A DNA stretch of 64,000 nucleotides, taken from Motacilla alba alba. Its lineage: Eukaryota; Chordata; Aves; Passeriformes; Motacillidae. The translations under genes and the position numbers were made by a program. Where the stretch lies: contig NC_052019.1 of the NCBI RefSeq assembly GCF_015832195.1, forward strand, positions 43,651,016 through 43,715,015, given 5' to 3'. Shown here piece by piece: positions 39,801-51,800 of this stretch; the first letter of the stretch is position 1, and each line of letters starts with the position of its first letter. The notes under the pieces are model-generated. The model did no database searches. It was not told the origin of the DNA and saw only the letters and a list, made by a program, of their open reading frames with translations.

Positions 39801-42800
39801 TCAACTTCACTCCTAAGTTTTTTCTCCTAATTTTGCCTACCTTCTCCCTCTCCAGTGGCACAGAGGGTCATGAATGGGGTCTGCAGTGAGTTCATCACAG
39901 ACTGCCTCTGCTGCTCCTTCCTCCTAAGGGAAGGACTCCTCACACTTTTGCCCTGCTCCAGTGCGGGGCCCCCTCCCACAGACCGCAGTTCTTCATGGAC
40001 TGGGGTCCCCCATGGGGTCATAAGTCCTGCCAGCAAACCTACTCTAGTACAGGCTCCTCTCTCCATGGGTCCACAGGTCCTGTCTGAAGTCTGTTCCAGC
40101 ACAGGCTTCTCACAGGATCACAACCTCCTTCAGGCATCTACCTGCTCCAGCTGCAATTGCTGCTGCAAGGGCTTTTGGTTTTTCTCCCCTTCTTATATGT
40201 TATCCCAAAGGTACTACCATCATTGCTGAGGGCCCTGGCCTTGGCCAGTGCTGAGTCCATCTTGGAGCCATCTGGCATTGGCTGTCAGAGAGATGGGAAG
40301 TGTCCAGCAGCTTCTTACAGGAGCAAACTCTTTAGGGCCCCGCTCCTGCTACCAAAACCTTGCCATGGAAACCCACTGCAAAAATACAGCCACACACAGC
40401 AAGGGTCTAAGAAGCACTGTGCAGATCAGGAGAGGAAACAAAATCCTCCACCTCTTCTCTTCACTGCAGTAGCACAGATATATAAAAAGGATAAGTTTGT
40501 CCATCTTCCCCTGCCTGGAATGCCCTGGAAAAGAGGAGAGGTCCACCTGCTTGTTTCTCTCTGAACACAGCATGCTGGCTTCCTGAAGATACAGTCCAGA
40601 TGAGGCTTCCCCAAGAAAGTCAACCCATCCAAAGGACTACCCAGGGAATACTTTGAGCCAGAAGTGATTATTCCAGCTCTCACTGCTTGTTTCTAGATGG
40701 GGTGCTCAGCAACACAGAGGTGCAAGATAGAGTGATTTAAGAAGTTCAACAGTGGGACAGAGGCTGGCTGGCTGAAAGCCCACGTTAAGGGAGTGGAGGC
40801 CAGTCCAGCAGCTGTTCTCTCAACCTACAGCACACTTTAAAAAAACATTTTAGACCCAGAAACAGCTCTCATTAAATGAGAGTTTGTCACCACACAGCTG
40901 TTGCTGAGTCAGACACCAGTTTGTCTGGATTTGCAATTTCCCATGCCCTGTGGCTACTCCCGGGTGCGTCTGCAATTTGCAAGGCACGTTCTCTCAAAGG
41001 TGTGCAGAGCAGCCCGACTGCCACCCTACTGTCACTTCTGCTCCAGCTCTTGTGTGTCCCATCATGACTAAATCCCCCTGCAAAGGAAGGTCATTGCTCC
41101 TGTGAGCCACTCAGCTTCACAGATGAAGAATTCCGAAAATAAGGGGACAACTAAGTTATGTAGTTGCCTCTTGTCCCCCTTTGGTCCCATGTAGACAAAG
41201 TCCCAGCTGTTCAGCTCTTTTTCGGAAAAAAAAAAAAGAATTTTACATAAACAACTTGAACTATTCCCTATCACACATCACAATAAATACAGCTGCATAT
41301 TATTATACATTGAGGATGTAATCCTGGAAAGTGCAAAGATCAGCAGTTTGTTAGACAATCATGCTTTTTTCCCCATAATGTAGTAAAAGAGAATATGTGT
41401 ACAGACTGATGAGTTAGACATGATATAAATATAGAGAGAGGGTGGACTGATAAATATTCAAATATCAGGAACGTCAATATGAGATGACTGCTTCTCAGAA
41501 TGGATCTTTATCACCAGCCATTACCCCATCTTTTGGTACTTCATTCTTTATTGATCTCAATTTATTTGAGATTTTTAATGAGAGATGAAAATGCAACTGT
41601 TCAGACATGGGAAACAGGAATATTTAGAATACAAGATGATGTCAGGCAGCCAGCCTCAGACAGAGGTCCCTGCCTCTCCATCCTCCACACCGTACAGCCT
41701 GTGCATTTCAGCTCGGCACACTGCTAAACTCTTGCTTTCTAACACTATCTGTTCAGAGAAAAACTGCTAGCCATCCATACCTGACTGCTGCTTTTAGCAA
41801 AGAGGCCAGAAGGAGTGGACAGAGGTACTAAATAGCCAGCAACAGAGTTCCACAACATCAGCTAGAGATGCAGCAGGGAGCTGCTGCACCATGCAGACTC
41901 ATGGTCTGTACTGCAGGACAATTTTGCAGTTCTGCTGTGTCCATCATAAATTTTCAGAAACAGCATGATACAGATTCCTTTTTCTTTTGCTGAAAGAAGC
42001 TCTCCCTCTGTATGCTGCCCATGCAGCAAATGGAGGGGGGGGGGGGAGGGGAGTCTTCCTAAATGTGAGAACACTTGTTTTGGGATAGCCTAGGGACAAA
42101 TCAGCCCTTCTAGCAGTCCTCTGCTGCCAACCTTGCACTGCACTGATACAGAAGAACCAAATGCAGCGCACATGTATCTCAAAGTCAAGCGAGACCAAAT
42201 CACTGTACACCTTCATGGGGCAGAAACTGTTAGATGCATTGGAAGCAAATTAGGCCAAGCAGCCCTGTCTCAAATCAAACCCTGCAGATTTTGATGCTGT
42301 GGAAATCACGGCAAATTAATTTTTCAGGAAGTTGATAAACAGCCCTGCTGTATGGCAGGATCTGTGCCTTATCAGATACCATTGCTCACTGGGTATTGCT
42401 GGAGAGAAAAACACCTGCCAAAAATGAAGGTAAAGAACATGCTCCAAGAGAAATTCAGCACACAGACTGAAAAGTTACTACGTACACATCAAGAAAAAAA
42501 ACTAAGTGTGCCATATTCTTGTATTCTGTTAGGACAAAAGCCTACAATATTAATTTTATCACCAGTCATTTGTGGGCTTGAGGCACGTAAACCCCTGTCC
42601 TACCACTGTTGTACCTTTGTTTTGTTCCTGGCACACTGCAACAGGAAGAGACTGAAAACTCTACAGAAAGTGATGGGTACCATGAAGGAAGGAGGAAGGA
42701 GCTTTCCCAGAACAGTGTAGGTTGTCTCAGATAACACAAATAAAAATGCTTCTCTAAACTGGACACTTGGCAAACATCATCCTAAAACTGGATAAAAGAG

Positions 42801-45800
42801 ATATCCTGGTATTGCTTTCATAAAGAGTCTTGCAGAAATGCACTTGGAAAAGCTTGCGAAATCCTGCCAGTAAAAGCCCAGCAGAAGTCTCGCATCATCT
42901 TATCAGCACAATTCAATGTATCCTAGATCAACAACACTGCAGCTGCTTCCTGGAGTGTTCAAGCACCAAATCCGAGTCAGCACTTGGCAATACAAGGCAG
43001 GTCTGAACAGGATTTGAGACTGAACTTTATTTTGTGCTGAAGGTTACTTGCTCTCAAAGTTCAGTCTTGTCTGATCTTCACAAAGTGCTCAGTTTAATGG
43101 CCTTCCCAACTGAAGCACTTTGCTCATCTCAAAGCTGTTGTTTGGTTAATGCAGAGCTTGCCATGCTCAACTGCCAATTCAAAATGAATGCTACCTTGTG
43201 AAGTCATTAGGCCATTTTCACACTCCTCCCCCAGGAATCCACAGCTAAAACCAGTAAGGACTGTACTCGGTACACCTTTGGGTAAAGCTCAGAGCTCTTG
43301 AAAATAACCACTGGGAAAACAAAAAAACAAATCTGAAATTAAGGTCCTGCTTTAAACCACAACCAACTCAACAGGCAAGTACTCCAGCAGTCACAGCTCA
43401 GTCTGAGCACAGCCTCCATGCACTGGCCACAGACAAGTCACCCCTAACCACAGAACCTGGTAAGTCTGAAACCACAGTACCACTGACCATGTTGGCAACC
43501 CGATCAGTGTTGTCACCAAGCTTTGGCCAGGAAAATACCACAAGCGCAATATGTCTTTAGCCTCCGGCAGCCTCCTGAGCAAGAACCATAAGCCCTCCAA
43601 GGTGGGGGTGTTCAGTTCATCTGAACATCCCAAATTTAATTTCTAACAGAGCCACCAGCCATTTTATTTTCACAGGTCTTGCACCCCCAATCTCAGCTCT
43701 TACATCTGGTTCTCCAGAAAGAAATTGCTAGAGGACAAAACTCTCCCACCTGGTCTAGCTGGAACTAAGGCCACATTCACACAGGTGACCTTGCCATCCA
43801 AGACTGTAAACTTCATCCATGCAACAGCTTCCAAAAACACCATGGCCTCCTCATCCTCTGTATAAGACAGCTCCTTGCTGTGGTCACCAGAATCCCATCA
43901 GCTCTCCTGATGTAGGCAAGACCACCATATAAAACACCATGGAGGCAGGCTGAGACTCCTGTAACCCAAATGCATTACTTTCTTAGACACAGGTAAGTTC
44001 TTATCTAGTCAAAAGCACTGACAAATTTTGTTTGCAGCAGAGGAATTTGGTGGTTATAATTCACACTGTACTTTAGGCACTCCCACTCCTTGTCCCTACA
44101 AGGAGCTCCCTGAAATAGGTATCCCACAAGCTCCAAAGCACCTGAGAAGAGGTGATCTTGCTTGGCACCAGCCTGCTTACTCTCACAGTTGTCCAAGCAC
44201 AGGTACCACAAATAAGGAGAGGGAGGTAAAAGGCCACAACTGATGATCTTGTCCTCAATCCCCAGAACACAATTTTCCGTACATATCTACAGAGGTTATT
44301 CTTCCTCTGTTCACAATGGGGGGGAGGTAGAAAAAACAATTGTACACTGATAACTTCCAAGAACTCAAATCCCACACAGGACTTTTCACTACACAAATTT
44401 TTCCCCTTCTTCTCTAGCAAATTGTTTTCAAGAGCCAAACAAGTAGCCTGCACTATTACTAGCAAATGACTAATTGGAGAGCATGCTAGGCTATCACAGT
44501 TGCCTGCTTAATTCTGCAAAAAACAATGGACACCACAGCATACAGGAGAATTACCTACCAGATGCACTCTTATTTTGTTTTTAAACTTTTTTTTTTAACA
44601 CCTCTATCCCAATGTCAAGCAACATGTTCACATCCCCAAATGACAACAATTCAGCACTGTTGGTGCTTTCCCACCATCCTCTCCTGAGATGCAGAAGGTG
44701 TAGGCCCTTGTAATACACCTGCACATGGATCGTTCACGTGCTAAATCTCAACTAAACTTACACGGGAAAACTTTTCCCACTTCAGTGCTTGCAGAAGCAG
44801 GCATCATATCACTAGATGCGTGAGCACACAAGACAGGGCAAAGCATGTTTCATGACACCTGTGTCCACAGCATGCTGAAGCAGCATACAAATCAGTCCTC
44901 ATGTAATCAACTGACCCCAGAGAGGGAAAAACCTCCAACCACAGCTTATCTCACCCTCACAGTCAGCAGCTTTTAAACAGATCTCACGCAATGAAACAAA
45001 GAATCATTTGGTACCCCGCAACTCTTTCATAGGTCATTTCCTGCAGGGACAAATTTCAGCAACTGTAATAAAAAATACAAACCAAAAACACAAACTAAAA
45101 AAAAAGTAATGCACTGAAGGCCAAGAACTCTGCTTTGCTTCACTAACCAAACCAAAAAGATCCACTCAACCAAATCTAGCATCTCCCTGGTTCAGTGGTG
45201 GCAGATCAAAGTCCAGAGGCTCAATGCCCAGAGATGACCCCCATGGGGAACAGGCCAGAGCAAGACAAGTTGTTAAGGGACAAACCAGAAGAGCTTCCCT
45301 GTACCAGAGCTGACATAGCAGGAAAGCTTTCTTTTATCAGACATGCATAGGAACTTCTTGAGTAAGGAAGAGGATTCCTTCATGCAAGAAAGAGGATTTC
45401 TTCATGCAGTGTTAAGTGTGCATGTTGCCATTCTAATTTCAAGTAATTTTAGCAAGTTCTATATTAAGAGCTTAAAAATAAAAGCCCCCAAACACACACA
45501 ATATGAGTAACCAGACACAGCAGGACAGCTGTAAGAAGGCAATTCAAAAACCTCAGCCTTTCTTCTGGCATCCACATTCCCTCCTGTTCCTGCATCGTCC
45601 CAAGCCAGACTGTCAAGCAGCAGCCCAGGTCTGCACTGACTACTTCAGTTCCCTCCGAAGACTGATTCCCACATCCATACCCCACCAGGAACATGTCCTA
45701 CGGCAGCCACCCACTCTGCATACCACTCTCTTCCTCTGGCAATTTCTCAGATTTCTCCAAGACCAGAAATATTTGTTGTTCCTTTCAACGTGTTGTTTAA

Positions 45801-48800
45801 ATCAGAAGATGCCTCAGCCACGAAAGAAGAGGACTTCAAATACTGACCTTGCAACACACAGGTTAACATGAAGGAAATCTCTAAAAATCAGTGATGGCAC
45901 ATAGGCGACTACTGTGTTCCTACACTGTTACCTACAGCAAGTCACACCAGTCAAGACTGTCACTTCAACAGCACAGAAATCAGGTCTAGTCAGTAAACTT
46001 AATTATCCATACTAGAGCCACAGAATAACAGTAGCTTCTCCAAGTCCAGCAACTCATCTATGCTCTTCTCTTGAACCACAGGGCCCTGTTCAGCTTCATC
46101 CTGCCACCCAGAACATCCATGTCCAAAGCTCACATGGTGCTGAAGTCTTGTCCCGCTGTCTCCAGTTAGTACTCTGCTGAGTACTCCGCTGAAGCCACAG
46201 CCTGCGGGATAGTGTGACAACAGCCCCAAAACAGCCATAGCATCTACTTTGAAAGTCAAGCAAAAAAGACTCCACCTGCAAATGGGGAAAATAGAAGGCT
46301 GCCTAATATTAACATCAGGCTCTCTAACAAGCAGGTGTTGCTCTATTGCAATTGTCTATGAAAAGAACCCCAGCTACTTAAAGCATGACTACGAAGTGGA
46401 ATTAGATACCTGACATGAGCCTTTCACTGAGCAGCAGCTCAGATTTTGAAGCAACTTCAGAGCCCTTCTGACAAAACCAGTTTCACCTGCTCTTGGCTTA
46501 CCTTGCATGGGGTGACTCGACAGCATGACACACCACAGGATCCTCCAGCTCTCTGTCTCCTGACTCCATCCCAGCCACCAAGGGAGGTCATAATAGCTTC
46601 TGACTCCAACTCAGGGCTGGTGAGCATGGTTCACTTTGAATCATGTGCATATGGTGGCCTAGTTAGCCCTACTCTAGCCATGACAGAGAGACTTACAGGG
46701 GAACGACACTATGATACCTCCATCTGTACCCCTTAAGGCGACTGGCACTATGATCCCTGCTTCTGCTCACCATCAATGTGGGAGACAGACAGAGGAGAGG
46801 CTTGCGATCTCCTCCCTGCTCTGATACCTCAAGAAGGGGTTAGCAAGGAAGGTGGCAGATGTGCACTTTCTCTCCACAAGAGACCTCTTGCTAGTCCTCC
46901 AGAGCCTTTCAAAGCTCCCCAATAGCTGTGGAGCATCCTTTTGAACAGGGGCTGCTAGGCTCACACAGTATTTTTGCCCATGGCTTTCTATTTGTTGTCA
47001 TGTTTTTACTCTGTGAAAACCTGCATCACCTCATCTTGCCCATCTTCTGCAATGGACACAGACCCTGGCTTTCTCATGTCTACACTCATACAGACCCTTC
47101 ACAAGGCAGGAATAAAGGAAAATCACTGGTCAAACATAATCCCTCCCAGCCCAAAAACCAGAAGAATCATGCATAGGACATCAGGACACCTTGCACAAAA
47201 GGTGCACCTAGTACAAAAGACAGTCTGGAAGACCCCGTGGTGACCCAGACCCAGCCTAGCACAGGGCAAGGGGAAACAGCAGCAGGGCAGTTAGCAGGTG
47301 CATATGAACGCAAGCTTGGAAAATCCAGTCACATTTGTCCAAACAAAGCACACGTGTCTACTATCAGACAGATGGCAAACCACCTCCACCCTCCAGTCCC
47401 AAGTCACTTAATAGCTTACATGACATGAATAACCTAAGAGCTCTTCAGTCCAGGGGCTAAAAGAACATCACATACAAATGAGAGCATTCCACAATGCCTG
47501 TGATGACCCAACTGAGATCTTACTGTCTTGGAGAGGTGAACCATTCCTTTTGGTTACTTGAAGAGAGATATGACTTTCTTAGCCTGGTAGGGACACTTTC
47601 ATTCATATATCATACAAATGTAAAAGAAAAAAAAAACAACAGTTTAACACACTGAGCTGTTATCAGCCAAGTGGATGACTGCAGCCTCAAAGCATACTGA
47701 AATTCCAGCTCAGATGCCAATTCAGTTACTATTTCGTCCAGCTACAAAACTGTTTCAAACACAAAAACTTCCTTAAAAGGACCCTAACAAGGCATTTTTA
47801 TATCACTTTCATTCACTCTTTGCAATAAACCCTCAGAAAACTGAATCCAGAACCTCAATTTTTATTTACCATTTCTACGCACAGTAGCCCTATTCCTAGA
47901 GTATTTCTGTGTGTATTATCAATGGAAGCTGCAGAGTGCAGGACAGAGAGGAAAGGGAAGGAGAGGAAAAGCAAAAATTAATCCTCAACTCGTGAACTCC
48001 CTTTTTAAAAGGGATTCTAATAAAAATTTTGGATGACCAAAGAATGCACCATCAGTTTCATGAATGACGACACATATTGCACAACCACACAGAGAGCCAG
48101 ACTGCACTTCCATTTTTGAGCACAAATTTGGCAGTGCCTACACAGAAATATTTCCCTTATTAAGGTCAACTGGCTGCAAAGCACTTCTTCAGTGCAGTCC
48201 TAAAAAGCCCACAGACCTATTTAAGTATTAGGAGTATTGTAATTGCCAGTGATTTCCACTAAAAGAGCTTGGAAAGAAACACAGACATCTCCCTCACTAC
48301 ATATTTTCGTAACATTAGACCCCTCTCTTTCCTACACCTTGTAAAAAATGACACCATCCATGATTCACTTGCATGACAGCAAGTTTGGCAGCATGACTTA
48401 AACATGCATGCCTCCTGATCAACAAAATCGGGAGGAAAAAAAAGTCTTGAGCTTCACGATTGCCACATAGGGGCTCCTAAACAATCTTTTATTCATAGAG
48501 CAAATACATAGCAAGGAATCTTTTAGATTAAATGCAGACATACAGGCCTCCCACGTCAAATCACAGTTCACATTTTTCATATAGTCCAGATCAAACCCAA
48601 GCTAGATTGAAGCATCATCCATGACAACAAGCAGGCTTCTCAATAAATTGATTTAATCACTCTTCAGCATTTCCACAGATCAGTTCTGCCTTTTAAACCT
48701 GTCTGTCTGCTGTTCTCCCAGCTAGAGTCACAGAGTATCCATGTTTAAAAGAGTCATTCCCTGCCCCAAAGCAGGGTCACACCTGGGATGCTATCCTGTG

Positions 48801-51800
48801 CCCCTGATAGCAAGGCCTGAATTCCCTGCTGGAGTGCCTCAAAAATGTTGCAACGCCCTTTCCACAGGCAGCATCACCCAGGTGTCATTTGGAGACCTGG
48901 CACACAAGCCCCAGCTTCTCCCATGCTTAGCACACTGCTTACCTGGGCCTTCCCTTCCCAGCACACCTGGCCTGGCTCCCAGGCGAGATAAATCCTTTCC
49001 CACCTCTAAGGAAACATACGTGGCACAGCCAAGTCCAAAGGAAAAGGCCCTTCAATGCCCCTCTCATTCTTCTGAACCTGCTCTGACCATCACTGGGGTC
49101 AGCAACAACACCAACTGCCTGCAGACAGTCTGGCTCCTCTTCAAATTTCCCTTTTAAAGCATCATCTACTCACAGGGAGAAAAGGGACAGCCACAAAGCA
49201 TTCACCAGTTAAAAAAAACAATAAAGGAGATGCGTGACTGGAGACTGGAATTCACAAGCTAAATCTTCAATAGGTGCCCATCATACTGCACACTCAGTCT
49301 GCTGTCTTGACTAATTTTGGAGGGTTTTTAGGGAGGGTTGTTGGGGGGGGTTTCAGGGGTTCTGTAGCAGATTTGGTTTTTTTCAGTTTCCAGAGATTTT
49401 TTTTGGAAAGCAGATCACATTGCCCTACGCACCATGTCAGCAGCAAGCTATCACTCAGCACGTCTCACAGCATGGGTTCACCCCCCAGTCCAATGGCTCT
49501 TACATAAGTGAGCAGTTGGAGGGAGATACAGCTGATGGAGCCAGGACTCAGGCTGAGGAGCAAACTGCACCTCCTTATTATTAATGTCCAGAGGGAAAAA
49601 AAAACACAAAAAAACAAAAAACAGGAAACCAAACCCCAAAACAACCCCCAAAACCCCACACCTTATTAATCACATTTACTTATGAACAAATTCAGCACCA
49701 CTGCTTGCTCTAAGTCAAATCATGCTACAGTTCCCTGCACAATTTCAGGCTACCTCTTAATGTTCCAACACACCTCCAACATGGTTGTTACAATGCAGAT
49801 TTCTGGAGCATTGCTCACAGTTCAGAGTGCGGTTTGATTTCATGCAGATTTATACATCAAAGCACCTTTCCCATGGCACCCTGCAAGCCGCAGAGCAAAC
49901 CCAAGCGGAGCAGGGAGGACACTAGTTAGGAGGCAGTACTTGCACACACAAAGTAAAACAGATGCTGCTGGAAAACATCACCGATAAAAATCACAACTTT
50001 AGAGGTGACAGCTTTAAAAAGCACCACGACCAGTCACGTTCCAGAGGAGAGAGGTTATGCTTTTTTCGTTTAAGGAAGGGAGAGAGAGGAAGGAAAATAA
50101 AATGTGCTTGAAAACAGCTCCAAAGGCACAGTTCGGGAATCACTTCTAGGTGAGACACTTGAACAAAGAAGATGGAGTATCCTTCTCTCTTTAGTGAGGA
50201 ATGCTTCCCGCTAGAGACAGGGCTCAAAGAAAGCTCAGAGAATGCTCTTTTTACACAGGGCTATGGAGACCAACACACCCATTGTCTACCAGGAGGAGCT
50301 TTCCTGCATTCAGAAAGACCGCAGCACAGGCCAGGTTTTGGGGGTGGAGGGTTGAAGGGGGACACGGAGGATACCTGCAATGTTTTAGGCATCTCTATTC
50401 GTGTTTACAAATAGCTCCAAGGAAGTGGGAGCTGCAGGGAACTAAGGGGAGAAAGGAACTAAGGGGAAATAAAACCCCAACACCATTCAAAATAATAAAT
50501 AAAACCCCAGTCCCATTCAAAGGAATCAAAACAAGGAGGACAGGTCAGAGACTTCTCAACAATGGCACTGCCAACCCTCAGGGCCAAAACCCAAAAAGCA
50601 GAGAGAAAAGGTGCAGACAAAGGGGGATGTAACACCCCCTCTTCTCAGAATAGGGTTATTTTAAGCCTGTCTCCTTGGAGCTACTCTAATATTTTCTCTC
50701 ATGACTCAAACCACCAGGGAAAGGAGTTAGAGCAGAGAAGAAAAGAAAAAAGAAAAAAAAAGAAAAAAAGAAAAAAAACCAAGAAAAAGAAAAAAAAAAA
50801 AAGAGCTAGGGCTGACCTCATAAGACACCTTTCTAGAAGGGGCAAAGCTCCAAAAGAGATGAAAGGCAAGCTGGGCTGTGCCTTACCTGGAAAAGTGTGT
50901 GGGTTGGGTGACCCTCTTTTAAGGCACTTTGAACAGAGGACATGCACAGTGTAGTACAGGCCCGGCCATTCCTGGAGCAGGACATTCAGTTCTTCCACTA
51001 AAGGCGTAATAGCTTGCCAAGCTGTCCAGATATTTGGTAGGGACGCATGACTCGCGATAGACAGAGTGTCTGGCTGCAGAGCACCCCTGGCAGGCCGGTA
51101 ACTCACCACCACAGGCACCTTTCCCCGGTAGGCATAAATCTGGTATTTGCCATCTGACCGCTGAACCACGTGGCTGTTAATCTGGACACTGTAGCGTGCA
51201 AACAAGCCGGGTGGGAAAATGAATGGAAAGCTATATTCAATCTGCAGCTGCTCAACCACGAAGGACTGTCCGCTCAGATTGGTGCCGTTGATCCATGCCT
51301 CTGCATGGGGCACCTCGTTTTTCACATAGCAAGGAAACTTGTACCAAGCAGCCGCCCCATTTAAGGGCTTGCATTTGGGTTTGTTGACACAGTAACATAG
51401 CCCCATCTTCTCCAGCAGCTCCAGAATGAGCTGCAGATCCTCTCGACTCTGGACGTGGGGCTTAAGAAGGAGACGGATAACGTGGGCAGGAAGGAGGCCA
51501 TGCAGCAAGAAGCCCTCCACGTAATGATGGAGCTGAGTGGTCCTCAGTTCGTCAATCTGGGTGTCGCTGAGCAGTTTCTGGAGCAGCACGGTGGCATCCC
51601 GCTGGCAAAAGACATTGAGGATGTCTATGAGCCGCGGCAGGTTGTGGAACACGTACTCCCGCAAGGTGAGATGCTCCTCAAAGTAGAGCAGCTTTCCACT
51701 CTCGTGCAGGTAGGACAGGGCACTCTGCAGCCGATCCTCTGTCAGGCCTGCCTGCAAGCCCAGCCGGGCAGAGTCCCACCAGCTAAGCCACAACTGCTGA

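Larger units (their letters stand above)
24877..50886 (-). other. MFHAS1: MFHAS1 intron 1 (26 kb)
   Basis: GT-AG intron, donor CCAG before GTAAGG. I recognise no nested gene. Contents: a small CR1 remnant at 30.07 kb, A-rich tracts, a possible conserved element at 32.6 kb, a minus-strand AATAAA at 36.68 kb, a solo LTR at 39.5-40.4 kb, a G-run at 42.04 kb, and short local tandem duplications at 45.37, 46.70 and 50.44 kb. Confidence 0.85.

Noticed and set aside
50699..50886. Extension of the MFHAS1 frame past 50,887 into a Phe-rich tail
   Set aside because: The conserved protein continues in exon 2 at 24,876 after a proper GTAAGG donor. The tail is translation of an A/G-rich intronic tract.
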